DNA from: Alphaproteobacteria bacterium
Lineage (GTDB): Bacteria; Pseudomonadota; Alphaproteobacteria; DSM-16000; Inquilinaceae
Direction of reading: 5' to 3'
Length of the DNA: 64,000 nucleotides
Assembly: GCA_028284045.1 (NCBI GenBank)
Contig: JANQSN010000053.1
Span: forward strand, 35,041 to 99,040
A program made the position numbers and the translations under genes. The notes beneath the pieces were generated by a model that did not search any database, had not been told where the DNA came from, and saw only the letters and a program-made list of their open reading frames with translations. Each line of letters starts with the position of its first letter. The stretch's first letter is position 1. Below are positions 1-8,275 of this stretch, piece after piece.

Positions 1-1
1 C

Positions 2-1687
2 CTGAAGGCGCTCGCCGAGAGCGGCGTGGTCGGGTACGGCTTCGAGGTGCCGTGCCGGTTGCTGACTGATGAGGACGACGCAACGGAAATCGGCCTTGCC
101 GAGAACGTCGTGCGCATGCCGATGCATCCGGCCGACCAGTTCGAGGCCTTCCGTGATGTGATTGACAAGGGCGCATCGGTTGCCGATGTCGCGGCCCGCT
201 TCGGCGTCTCAGATGGCATCGTCGCCAAGCGCCTGCGGCTCGGTCGCCTGAGCCCGGTGATCCTCGATGCCTACCGGCAGGGCGCCATCGGGCTCGACGA
301 GGCGCAAGCCTTCGCCATCACCGACGATCAGGACGCACAGGAGCGCGTCTGGTCACAACTCCCCGACTGGAACCGCAACCCGCGGATAATCCGGCAGGCG
401 CTCACCGAAGACGAGATTCCGGCCAGCGACAAGCGTGTGCGCTTTGCCGGTCTCGATGTCTACGAGGATCGCGGCGGCGCAGTGCGGCGTGACCTTTTCG
501 ACGAGCACGGCGTCTATCTTCTCGACGAGACGTTACTGGACGAACTGGTCCATGCCGGACTCGAACGGGAGGCCGAAAGCGTCCGCGAGGAAGGCTGGGC
601 CTGGGTCGAGATCGTGCCCGACCTCGACCGCGAGTCCCTGTCGGAGTTCTCGCGCCGGTATCCCGAACAGGCTCCCCTGTCTGACGAGGACGACGCCGAA
701 CTGGAGCGTCTTTCCGAAGAGTACGACACTCTCGTCGAGCAGCTCGACGACGATGTCGAAGACCCCGACCTTGAGGAACGTCTGTCGGCGATCGATGCCC
801 GGATCGACGAGCTCAACGACTCGTCCTACGTCTATCCCGACGAGACCAAGGCGATCGCCGGAACCGTCCTGACACTGAACTGGCAGGGCGCGGTCGACGT
901 CATCCGCGGTCTTGTCAGGCCGGAGGATGAACCGGCAAAGCCGAAACCCAAATCCGGCAGCGACCCGGCCGGCGATCCCGCGGTCGTGCTTCCCGCGAAC
1001 CTCGTCGAAGACCTGACCGGCGAGAAGACCATGGCGCTCCGGGCCGCGGTGGCAGGCAACACGGACGTCGCTCTCGCGGCGCTCGTGCATGCACTGGCAT
1101 CGCAGGTCTTCTTCCCCGCGACCCACGGCGAGATCTGCCTGCAGATCACGGTGCGTCAGGAACGGCTTGCGAGACCCGGCACCGACACGGAGCAGAGCCC
1201 CGCCCGCGTCGCGCTCGATGCGAAACGGGAGCGCTGGCAATCGGCGTTGCCCGTCAGCCCGGATGAGCTTTGGTCTTGGTGCCTGGAGCAAAGCCGCGAC
1301 GTGCTGCTCGACCTCCTGGCGTTCTGCGTTGGGCTCGGCGTTGACGCCGTCCGGCGCAAGCACGATGCGCAGCACTCGCCACGTCTGCTTCATGCCGACG
1401 CGCTGGCGCGGGCCCTGTCGCTCAACATGGCCGACTGGTACATGCCGACTGCCGAGAGCTTCTTCGCCCGGATCAGCGCCGCGTCCATCCATGCGGCGCT
1501 GAGCGAAGCCCGCGGCCAGCCCGGCGCGCCTGCCTGGTCGAAGCTGAAAAAGGCCGAGCTTGCCGCATTGGCTGAGCGCCTCATTGGCCCGACCGGCTGG
1601 CAGCCCGAACCGCTACGGATTGGTGATGGCTCGACCGGCGAGGTCGATGGCACCGACAGCGGAACGTTCGCCGAAGCGGCAGAATAG
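2..1687 (+). CDS. ParB/RepB/Spo0J-family protein (5' end cut by window)
   Basis: The reading frame is open to the left edge, so the true start lies outside. After a short remnant of the N-terminal ParB nuclease-like domain (a conserved LAENVVR segment just after position 90) comes the central ParB helix-turn-helix around ADVAARFGVSDGIVAKRL, about 60 codons from the edge. A long acidic, coiled-coil-prone stretch follows (nucleotides about 690-830), then a large alphaproteobacterial plasmid-type C-terminal region. Proteins of this kind bind DNA and are usually carried on conjugative plasmids and ICEs, where they act in partition or gene regulation; no ParA is visible here, so a strict partition role is unproven. 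A strong hairpin terminator lies 20 bp after the stop codon. Confidence 0.85.
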   Translation: MKALAESGVVGYGFEVPCRLLTDEDDATEIGLAENVVRMPMHPADQFEAFRDVIDKGASVADVAARFGVSDGIVAKRLRLGRLSPVILDAYRQGAIGLDEAQAFAITDDQDAQERVWSQLPDWNRNPRIIRQALTEDEIPASDKRVRFAGLDVYEDRGGAVRRDLFDEHGVYLLDETLLDELVHAGLEREAESVREEGWAWVEIVPDLDRESLSEFSRRYPEQAPLSDEDDAELERLSEEYDTLVEQLDDDVEDPDLEERLSAIDARIDELNDSSYVYPDETKAIAGTVLTLNWQGAVDVIRGLVRPEDEPAKPKPKSGSDPAGDPAVVLPANLVEDLTGEKTMALRAAVAGNTDVALAALVHALASQVFFPATHGEICLQITVRQERLARPGTDTEQSPARVALDAKRERWQSALPVSPDELWSWCLEQSRDVLLDLLAFCVGLGVDAVRRKHDAQHSPRLLHADALARALSLNMADWYMPTAESFFARISAASIHAALSEARGQPGAPAWSKLKKAELAALAERLIGPTGWQPEPLRIGDGSTGEVDGTDSGTFAEAAE

Positions 1688-1706
1688 CTCTCTGCGACCG
1701 TTCAAG

Positions 1707-1739
1707 ACCGGCCGCGTCCCCACCGGGGGCGCGGCCGGT
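1707..1739 (+). terminator. Hairpin terminator after the ParB gene
   Basis: A 15-bp stem (ACCGGCCGCG then TCCCC, pairing with GGGGG then CGCGGCCGGT, with one G-T wobble) closes a 3-nt loop, starting 20 bp past the ParB stop codon and followed by a short T-run. It probably ends the ParB transcript. Confidence 0.75.
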
Positions 1740-2261
1740 TTACGTCTTATCTTCTGCGCGCCTCGACGAAGCTGCCCCTGCCGCGGGGCCTTTCTTCATG
1801 CCGGTTCCGGCTGACGGCGAAGGCTGCCGGCTTGTGCCGCAGTGTCCCGCCACGGAACGAAATGGCCCTGTCCTGAGAGCGGTTCGACGGCGTGGGGTCG
1901 GCGGCGTCGCCGCCCGAATACCCTGCAGTCCATGCGGAGCCAACTCCCGGCCGCGGCATCCAGAGGTGCATCGCATCCGGCCCAGCCGATCGCAGAAAAG
2001 CGCTTGCCTGTGGCCCTCGGTATGTCGGCCAGGGTCGCGCGCGATCTCGTCTCCTTCGGCAGGGCCTGTCCATCCAGCCAGCCTGAATGCACGCGATCAG
2101 ACCGGCGGGCATGCGCCTGACGGCCGCGTCAATGGCCGGCCCGCTCCGTTCGGCCGCAAGCGGCCTCCCGTGTTGGCCATGACCCGTGCCCTGGCCCGGT
2201 CCGATGTCTCCCCGTGCATCGGCTGGATGGTCCAGCCCTTACAACCAAAGGAGAAATCACT
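1740..2261 (+). other. Non-coding interval, probably leader of the next gene
   Basis: About 520 bp separate the ParB terminator from the next credible start codon. Open frames exist on both strands, but none has a ribosome binding site or a plausible protein composition. The 3' end supplies the AAAGGAG ribosome binding site of the 99-residue protein, so this interval presumably holds its promoter and a long leader. No specific motif was recognised. Confidence 0.5.
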
Positions 2262-2561
2262 ATGAGCACGACACAAACCAACGACAGACCGATGTTCCGC
2301 GTCACCTTTTCCCGCATCACCGGCAGGGACGGCCACGGCCGCGACCAGCTGTCCCGACCCAAGGAGATCGGCGCCGTCTGGGCCCGCAAGGGAGACAAGA
2401 AGGGCGGGATCATCGCACTCGACATCATCCCGCTCGAACTGACCCAGCGCCAGGGCGTCATCTTTCTGGTGCCGATCGACGACGACGCCAAGACCAAGAC
2501 GGATTCCGAAGGCGCCCCCGATGCGGAAACCGAAACGGAGGTCGAAGCCGCCGAGCAGTAG
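2262..2561 (+). CDS. Conserved-type plasmid hypothetical protein, 99 aa
   Basis: The start at ATG 2262 is chosen because AAAGGAG lies at 2247-2253, directly upstream. The protein opens with a Thr/Asn-rich stretch, has a compact basic middle with a GRDGHGRDQ segment and a hydrophobic IIALDIIPLEL strand, and ends in a very acidic tail. It has no membrane segment or recognisable catalytic motif. Its position between ParB and ArdC modules is that of the small accessory proteins found on alphaproteobacterial plasmids. Function unknown. It is followed by two hairpin terminators. Confidence 0.75.
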   Translation: MSTTQTNDRPMFRVTFSRITGRDGHGRDQLSRPKEIGAVWARKGDKKGGIIALDIIPLELTQRQGVIFLVPIDDDAKTKTDSEGAPDAETETEVEAAEQ

Positions 2562-2583
2562 TGTCGGCATCAGAACGGAAACG

Positions 2584-2611
2584 CGAAAGCGCCCCGCAAG
2601 GGGCGCTTTCG
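2584..2611 (+). terminator. Hairpin terminator with GCAA tetraloop
   Basis: A perfect 12-bp stem, CGAAAGCGCCCC pairing with GGGGCGCTTTCG, closes a GCAA loop 23 bp after the stop codon of the 99-residue protein. Confidence 0.8.
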
Positions 2612-2655
2612 GCGTGCGCGGCGCGAGGATGAGGATGAGTGCCAAACGAAGGACA

Positions 2656-2690
2656 AGCCCGGATGCGGCGGGATGGACCGCATCCGGGCT
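2656..2690. terminator. Bidirectional hairpin terminator between convergent genes
   Basis: A perfect 13-bp stem, AGCCCGGATGCGG pairing with CCGCATCCGGGCT, closes a 9-nt loop. It lies between the plus-strand gene ending at 2561 and the minus-strand gene ending at 2711, so it can serve both. Confidence 0.75.
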
Positions 2691-2710
2691 TTCAGGGCGT
2701 GGGAAAGGGT

Positions 2711-2905
2711 TCAGTGCTTCTTCGAGCGCGGCTGGCCGGTCAGGATAGCTTCCAGCTCAATCACGGCTTCCATCTGATGCATTTGCTCGCGCATGACTTC
2801 TGACGTCATTAGCATGTTCTTTCGCTGTCGTTCGGTAATCTGATCTATCAAATCTTGAACATCAGAAATGTCGATGGTGACTTTATCAATATCCGGCCCA
2901 TTCAT
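2711..2905 (-). CDS. Small helical hypothetical protein, 64 aa
   Basis: A short, Met- and Gln-rich protein, predicted largely helical from its heptad-like composition, ending in a basic RSKKH tail. Its ATG overlaps the stop of the upstream 72-residue protein by 4 bp (ATGA), which supports translation as the third gene of a minus-strand operon. The DNA here is visibly AT-richer than most of the window. Function not recognised. Confidence 0.55.
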   Translation of the reverse strand: MNGPDIDKVTIDISDVQDLIDQITERQRKNMLMTSEVMREQMHQMEAVIELEAILTGQPRSKKH

Positions 2906-3120
2906 CGTGAGCCACTTTTCTTACCATCATTGATCGCAGATTTCGGCATGATGGTATCAACCGGTTCCGGCTCTCCCTTGACGATGGCGAGTTGTGATTC
3001 AAGATCCGTCTGGGCATTTTCAATCGCACATGATGCCTGACTTAGCAGACCGACGGCTTTGTCGCTTCGTTGAATAATGCGCTCCAGTTCGGCAAGCGCT
3101 TCTCTTTCTTTTTTGTTCAT
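2902..3120 (-). CDS. Small coiled-coil hypothetical protein, 72 aa
   Basis: A Glu/Lys-rich helical protein starting MNKKEREAL, second in a minus-strand set of three small genes. An AGGAGAG ribosome binding site precedes its ATG, and it overlaps the next gene by 4 bp. The length, charge pattern and operon with a second small helical protein fit an accessory protein of a mobile element. No family was recognised. Confidence 0.6.
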   Translation of the reverse strand: MNKKEREALAELERIIQRSDKAVGLLSQASCAIENAQTDLESQLAIVKGEPEPVDTIMPKSAINDGKKSGSR

Positions 3121-3153
3121 TTAAATCTCTCCTTGGTTTCGAATTAATTTTCG

Positions 3154-3441
3154 CTATCGGGTGGCCCGGACAGGCGCACCCGTGGGGATGGGTTCGGCGG
3201 CCTGCCCGGACCATGGGCGGGGAAGGCTGGCCAGATAGAGCTGGCAGGCACGTTCGTAACGTTGCTGTGCAATCCGGTGCGAGCGGACCAGCGCGAGCAG
3301 GGCCGGAGCCATCGCCCGCCGATACGCGGCGGACTCAACCCCGGTATCGCTCAGCGTGGCCGATATCCGCAGCAGCGCGGCAAGAGCCCGCTCGTGGATT
3401 TCAACAACTTCAGAAAGTGCTTTGCAGTCCATGTAGTCCAT
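3154..3441 (-). CDS. Hypothetical protein, 95 aa
   Basis: The first gene of the minus-strand trio, divergent from the XRE regulator at 3579. GGGG lies just upstream of the ATG. The N-terminal two thirds is helical (KALSEVVEIHERALAALL and following), and the tail is Pro/Gly-rich. The shared, AT-rich intergenic region with the regulator suggests co-regulation. Function unknown. Confidence 0.55.
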   Translation of the reverse strand: MDYMDCKALSEVVEIHERALAALLRISATLSDTGVESAAYRRAMAPALLALVRSHRIAQQRYERACQLYLASLPRPWSGQAAEPIPTGAPVRATR

Positions 3442-3523
3442 TAATTCCCCCCAATAGTGTTTAGCAATGGACGCGATTATTAGACATAAAGTATTAATAA
3501 TTCATTAAAATTAAAGAAAATAT

Positions 3524-3552
3524 TTGATCCCCTGAATATTAAATCGTATAGT
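3524..3552 (+). promoter_or_regulatory. Putative sigma-70-type promoter and operator of the XRE gene
   Basis: TTGATC (3524-3529), 17 bp, TATAGT (3547-3552) resembles a housekeeping promoter reading into the XRE gene at 3579. An inverted repeat ATCCCCT (3527-3533) / AGGGGAT (3567-3573) overlaps the -35 box and, at its other arm, the ribosome binding site AAGGGG. It could be an operator for the regulator itself or a hairpin that hides the ribosome binding site. Inferred by eye only. Confidence 0.5.
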
Positions 3553-3578
3553 GCCCTCATTACATAAGGGGATGCTAT

Positions 3579-4253
3579 ATGAAACTTGATAAAGAACTTG
3601 TTATTTCAGCGGCTCAATGCCGTGCAGCCCGGTCACTTCTGAATATGGACCAGCCTGAACTTGCCGAGCGTTCGGGGGTCGCCGCCTCGACCATCAGCGC
3701 CTTCGAAACCGGCAAACAGGAGGCTGGCCATCGCACCATCCGCAAGCTGCGGATCGCTCTGGAGCAGGCAGGCGTCGGCTTTGTCGAAGGCGATGGCGTC
3801 AGGCGCCGCGAGCAAAGCCTGATCCGCATCGTCGAGGGCGAAGACGCCAACCTGCAAATCCACGATGACATCTATCACACACTCAAGAAACGCGGCGGCG
3901 AGGTTCTGTGCGCCGGCGTCACCGAACTGGACGAAAGCGCCGGTGAGCGGTTCAAACTGCTGAAGCGCCACATCGGCAGGCTTCAGGACGCCGGCATCAC
4001 CGAGCGGATTCTGATCCGCGAGGGCGACACCAACCTGGTTGCGCCGCGTGAATGGTACAGGTGGCTGCCGGCAGACTATTTCAGCCGGGCGCCTTTCCAG
4101 ATTTACGGCGACAAGATCGCCCTCAAAGATCACGACCGGCAGCAAATCCTCCTGATCGAACACGCGCTCTTTGCCGATAGCCAGAGAGCAACATTCAACG
4201 CCCTGTGGGACATGGCGCGGCCCGTCGATACCGGAGCGATCGGCGATGACTGA
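3579..4253 (+). CDS. XRE-family transcriptional regulator with C-terminal sensor-like domain
   Basis: Residues about 8-70 form an HTH_3/XRE domain (ARSLLNMDQPELAERSGVAA then STISAFETGKQ), followed by about 130 residues (from IRIVEGEDAN to the end) of a separate alpha/beta domain that resembles the effector-binding part of TrmB-like or phospholipase-D-like regulators. The gene is divergent from three small genes and overlaps the acyltransferase-like gene downstream by 8 bp, so the two proteins are made together. It probably controls this operon through the intergenic palindrome. The ligand cannot be read from the sequence. Confidence 0.8.
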   Translation: MKLDKELVISAAQCRAARSLLNMDQPELAERSGVAASTISAFETGKQEAGHRTIRKLRIALEQAGVGFVEGDGVRRREQSLIRIVEGEDANLQIHDDIYHTLKKRGGEVLCAGVTELDESAGERFKLLKRHIGRLQDAGITERILIREGDTNLVAPREWYRWLPADYFSRAPFQIYGDKIALKDHDRQQILLIEHALFADSQRATFNALWDMARPVDTGAIGDD

Positions 4254-5262
4254 ACTGGCCCGCAGCTACGCCCCGAGTGCATCCCGAAGGCCGGACCTGA
4301 TCCCGATCACGGCCGACAACCGGCCCATTCTTTATCGCCTGGTCAAACTCTCCCGCCGAGCCGATCCGTTTTCTCGTTCCGCCGCCTACTACCTGATGAC
4401 CGGACGCAATGGCCTGTGGGTCTATGGCGACGACAACACTGCGATGATCATCGCCCGTCATCCGAACAGAGACGGCATTACCTTGCTGTTCCCGCCGATT
4501 GGGGCCGACCCTGCGGGTCTGGTCACAAAGGCGATGAGCGATCCCCGCACCCCGGCTGGTACGCTCGAATTGGCGCGCTTGGGACCGGATGATCGTCAAC
4601 TCATCTCTCGTCTTCGCCGAATTGGCGCACCCACCCCGCACAAAGAACGCGTGCTCGACTGGACCTTCCCCGTGCGCATCATCTCGCCGGCGAAGGTCGT
4701 CGCCCACACCGGCGGGGAGTTTCTCTCGTTGCGCGGTCATCTCGGCCGGGCGACCAGGGCCAATCTCACTGCCGAGCCGGTCGATGTTCGCAGGCACCGG
4801 GCCGATATCGTCACGGCCGTCAATCAGTGGGCCGATCAGAGACAGCATTCCGGTTTCACGCACGATGACATGACCGGGCCAACCCTCGCCGTCCTCGATC
4901 TCATGGAGGCAGCCGAACTCGTCATCAAGGGCACCCTGACCCGCGATCAGGCAGGAGACTGCATCGGCTTCTGGCTGTGGGAGGAGAGCGTCGCGGAAGC
5001 CTATTCGCTCGCTCGCGTCGCGCTGCGATTCCCTGGCAATGCCGAGTTGGCCATCCTGCATACTTGTCAGCAGCTCGCCCCGCGTGGGATCAACCGCATC
5101 CCCGAAATGTGCCTGGGCGGCTCGGAGACGGAGGACCTTGACCGCTTCAAGCAGGAAAAGATGCGGCCGGACGATTGGGTTGATCTTCAGACCATGACGC
5201 TGCCCCGGCGGCCTGGACGGCATCTTCGCCCGAGCCGTACCGGCATGGTTGCGCAGGTCTAA
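4246..5262 (+). CDS. DUF2156-like (phosphatidylglycerol lysyltransferase C-terminal-like) acyltransferase
   Basis: The start at ATG 4246 overlaps the XRE gene by 8 bp. The 338-residue protein has features of the DUF2156 GNAT-like domain found at the C-terminus of MprF lysyltransferases: a LRGHLGRATRAN segment in the middle and the near C-terminal LGGSETEDLDRFKQEKM signature. Those enzymes transfer an aminoacyl group from tRNA; which acceptor this soluble, membrane-segment-free version uses is unknown. Coupling to a regulator with a ligand-type domain suggests a self-contained, inducible modification unit carried by the mobile element. Family assignment is by pattern recognition. Confidence 0.65.
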   Translation: MTELARSYAPSASRRPDLIPITADNRPILYRLVKLSRRADPFSRSAAYYLMTGRNGLWVYGDDNTAMIIARHPNRDGITLLFPPIGADPAGLVTKAMSDPRTPAGTLELARLGPDDRQLISRLRRIGAPTPHKERVLDWTFPVRIISPAKVVAHTGGEFLSLRGHLGRATRANLTAEPVDVRRHRADIVTAVNQWADQRQHSGFTHDDMTGPTLAVLDLMEAAELVIKGTLTRDQAGDCIGFWLWEESVAEAYSLARVALRFPGNAELAILHTCQQLAPRGINRIPEMCLGGSETEDLDRFKQEKMRPDDWVDLQTMTLPRRPGRHLRPSRTGMVAQV

Positions 5263-5941
5263 CCGAAACAAGCGCCCCGCCGCTCTTCCAACCTCCGATC
5301 CGCTGTCTCTCCGGGAAGACCGTCGCCCCGCATCCCGCCCTTCGGATGTGGCAGCTATGGTGTCTCATCGGGTGGTTCCCAGTTTGCGGAGCAGCCTGTT
5401 GCCCCGGTCCATGAGCAGATGCTGATATGGTACCAGTGACCCGGTGGTGACCTCCGTTGACCCCATGAAACCCCCGATAACGTGGACCGCAAGATGTGTG
5501 CTGTAATACAGCACCATCTTGGCAAGGGGGGCGTGCCGCCCCCCGTTGCATCCCCCCTGCTTTGACGCGTCCCCGGCATCGAGCCGGATGACGCGCCATC
5601 GGACCGTATCGCCGGTCCATCACTCGCAGCGTCCGGCCGCTGCACCGCCGCTACCGGGTGAGCGTCCAAGCTCCTCCGCGCCACCACGGCCAACGCATCG
5701 GCGTTGGATCACGACCAGAGCTGTGCGCCCTGGACCGCACCAAAGTCGCAACACATCATCTCAGAGCCCTTCGCCCGCGGCACCTTCGCACCCTTTGAAG
5801 CTGTCGATCGTTCCGGCCCAGATGGGATGCGCTGGCTAAACATTTCTACGTTGGCTAGAATCTCGCAATGCTAGGTGATTCGGAAATTGCATTTCTTGTT
5901 GAAGCGCCTTCCCAGCGCGCTGACGCCGAAGGGGCGGCAAA
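5263..5941. other. Long non-coding interval with strong inverted repeats
   Basis: About 680 bp without a credible gene; the open frames present are compositionally odd, rich in Pro, Arg and Ser, and lack ribosome binding sites. It contains the palindrome and hairpin listed at 5490-5544. The 3' end provides the promoter and leader for the Gabija-like operon, with an AAGGGGCGGCAAA ribosome binding region before ATG 5942. Confidence 0.5.
5490..5544. repeat. Long imperfect palindrome plus GC hairpin (possible oriT or protein-binding site)
   Basis: CAAGATG-T-GTGCTGTA, a central A, then TACAGCACCATCTTG forms a 15-bp inverted repeat with a single bulged T (5490-5521). Four bases later GGGGGGC (5526-5532), a 5-nt loop and GCCCCCC (5538-5544) form a second hairpin, followed by a run of C. 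An inverted repeat next to a short CATCTTGGC-like core is the general layout of transfer origins, and this is a mobilisable element. A replication or partition site, or a terminator, is also possible. Confidence 0.45.
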
Positions 5942-8275
5942 ATGAGAATCGAGCAGATCGAGCTGGGCAATTTCCGTAAACTGCAAAGCGTCAATATCGG
6001 CGTTTCGGAGCAGAAGACCGTTTTCGTCGGGGCAAACAATAGTGGGAAAACTTCCGCGATGTTTGCGCTCCGCTACTTTTTACTGGAACGTGAGCGATCA
6101 AAGTTCACGTTGAATGATTTCACACTCTCTTACTGGCCCACCATCGAGGAAATGGGCCGCTCCTGGGAGGACGCAAAGGCAGCCGCGCAGGAGCTCCCTG
6201 CTCCGGATTGGGCACCTTTCCTCCCATTCTTGGATGTCTGGCTCGTTGTAGAAAAGAGCGAGGCACACTTCGTCCAGAAGCTTATCCCCACGCTGGACTG
6301 GGATGGAGGACGCCTTGGCGTCAGGTTGAGGCTTGAACCAAGAGACCCTGAACAACTCCAGAAGGACTTTCTAGCCGCCCGGGAAGAGGCAAAAGCGATA
6401 GAAGCTGTTGATGAGCGCGGCGATGGTGGAGGCTCGGGCAAGAGCGGGAGCAGCCCGGTCATTTTGTGGCCTAGGAGCCTCACGGAGTATCTGCAGCGAC
6501 GCTTCAGCAGCCAATTCACCGTCAAAGCCTACATTCTTGACCCAGCGAAGTTGGCTAAACCAGAGCACGGGCTTGCCACACCCCAAGCTCTTGACGGTGA
6601 TGCTACGCCGATTGAGGGGGAGCCATTTAAGGGGCTCATTCGTATTGATGAAATTCCTGCGCAGCGGGGCTTCGGCCAGCTTGATGGCCCGTCGGATCCA
6701 GACGAGGACGGGCCTGCGGTCCGAGCTTCAACCACTCGGAGGCTATCTGAGCAGTTGCGGAGGTACTGGAATCGGCACCTCGATCCATTTGATAGCCCAG
6801 ATGCCAAAGATATCGAGGCGCTGCGGGCGATCGAGCACGCGCAGGGGGCTTTTGATGACCGCCTGCGCGAAGGGTTTGGTGAAGCCCTCAATGAGGTTGA
6901 GGGATTGGGCTATCCTGGTGTCACCGACCCTCGCCTGAAGATTGCCACCCGTCTGAAACCCGTAGACGGATTGAACCACGAAGCGGCTGTTCAATACATG
7001 ATCCAGGTGCTGGATGGCGAAAGCGCCATCGACCTGTATTTGCCCGAGGACTCGAACGGGTTAGGCTATCAGAATCTGATATCGATGGTCTTCCGTTTGA
7101 TGAGCGCACGGGATGCCTGGATGCGTGTCGGAAAAGCAGCGTCGAAGTCCGAAGCGGTGTCGGACGCCCTCATTCCGCCCCTACATTTGGTATTGATTGA
7201 AGAGCCGGAGGCATATCTCCATACACAGGTACAACAGGTCTTCATCCGGCAGGCATACAAGATTCTCCGTAACCATAAAGAGCTAAAGAAGAAAAAATCT
7301 ACGCTGACGACGCAGATGATCGTCAGCACCCACTCAAGCCACCTTGCGCACGAATGCGATTTCGATTCCCTGAGATATTTCCGACGACTTCCCGCTTCAA
7401 GAAAGGGCGTCCCGCTCTCTTCGGTCGTCGACTTGGGTGGTGCCTTCGGCACAGATGTACAGACGAAACGCTTTGTAACTCGATATGTGAAGGTCACGCA
7501 TTGCGACCTGTTTTTCGCGGACGCTGCGGTGCTGGTGGAAGGACCTGCCGAGCGCATTCTGGTTCCGTTTTTTCTGCGGCACCAATCGGACTTGCAGGAT
7601 TTACAAGAATGCTACGTGACGTGGCTCGAAATTGGAGGCAGCCACGCACACAGGCTTAGGAGCCTGATCGAGCAACTCGGGCTCACAACCCTCATCATAA
7701 CCGATCTGGACGCAACGGACGTTAACAACAAATCCGTCGCGCCGGTGCGTGGCGCAAAACAGAGAACCCGCAACACTACCCTCAAGACATGGTGCCCAAA
7801 GCAGGATGATCTTGACACTTTGCTCGATCTGAAGCCGGAGAATAAGGTCACAGATTATCCTGCAAATGGCTTTTCGATCAGGGTTGCCTATCAATGTCCG
7901 ATCGAGGTTGATTTCAAAGGCGCGAAGGCCGAATTCGTTTCCCACACTCTGGAAGATGCCCTTGCGGCTCAGAACCTCCATCTCTTTTCATCGGGTGACG
8001 GCAAGGGATTGTTCACCAAGTTTAAGGTGGCCATCGACGGTAGCTCAACGATCCCCGAGCTGCAGGCGAATCTGTTTGATGAGCTGAGAGAGGGAGGCAA
8101 GGCGGAATTCGCGCTTGATCTGTTAGAATTGGAGAACCCCGGCACTCTACAGCCACCGCTGTATATTCGCGAAGGCCTGGTTTGGCTGACCACACAACTT
8201 AGGAAGGTTCAGGAGGACCTTGGGGTCCCGTTGCCCGTGCGTGAGGCGCCTGAGAAGTCGGTGAAGGCATCGTGA
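5942..8275 (+). CDS. OLD-family ATP-dependent endonuclease (GajA-like)
   Basis: A 777-residue protein with an N-terminal ABC-type ATPase and a C-terminal TOPRIM nuclease. Walker A is GANNSGKT (residues 30-37), Walker B LVLIEEPEAYLH (about 415-426), and the switch histidine lies in STHSSHL (about 461). The TOPRIM motifs are VLVEGPAE (about 531) and IITDLDA (about 583). OLD proteins paired with a UvrD-like helicase form the Gabija anti-phage system, where GajA nicks DNA when nucleotide levels fall. Here the pair is adjacent, but this protein is about 200 residues longer than classical GajA, with an insertion of roughly 250 residues between Walker A and Walker B. A diverged Gabija or a related class 2 OLD system is likely. 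Confidence 0.85.
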   Translation: MRIEQIELGNFRKLQSVNIGVSEQKTVFVGANNSGKTSAMFALRYFLLERERSKFTLNDFTLSYWPTIEEMGRSWEDAKAAAQELPAPDWAPFLPFLDVWLVVEKSEAHFVQKLIPTLDWDGGRLGVRLRLEPRDPEQLQKDFLAAREEAKAIEAVDERGDGGGSGKSGSSPVILWPRSLTEYLQRRFSSQFTVKAYILDPAKLAKPEHGLATPQALDGDATPIEGEPFKGLIRIDEIPAQRGFGQLDGPSDPDEDGPAVRASTTRRLSEQLRRYWNRHLDPFDSPDAKDIEALRAIEHAQGAFDDRLREGFGEALNEVEGLGYPGVTDPRLKIATRLKPVDGLNHEAAVQYMIQVLDGESAIDLYLPEDSNGLGYQNLISMVFRLMSARDAWMRVGKAASKSEAVSDALIPPLHLVLIEEPEAYLHTQVQQVFIRQAYKILRNHKELKKKKSTLTTQMIVSTHSSHLAHECDFDSLRYFRRLPASRKGVPLSSVVDLGGAFGTDVQTKRFVTRYVKVTHCDLFFADAAVLVEGPAERILVPFFLRHQSDLQDLQECYVTWLEIGGSHAHRLRSLIEQLGLTTLIITDLDATDVNNKSVAPVRGAKQRTRNTTLKTWCPKQDDLDTLLDLKPENKVTDYPANGFSIRVAYQCPIEVDFKGAKAEFVSHTLEDALAAQNLHLFSSGDGKGLFTKFKVAIDGSSTIPELQANLFDELREGGKAEFALDLLELENPGTLQPPLYIREGLVWLTTQLRKVQEDLGVPLPVREAPEKSVKAS

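Noticed and set aside
1798..2265. 155-codon open frame between ParB and the 99-aa gene
   Set aside because: Composition is Pro/Arg/Ser-rich without domain signals, there is no ribosome binding site, and it overlaps the better-supported gene at 2262.
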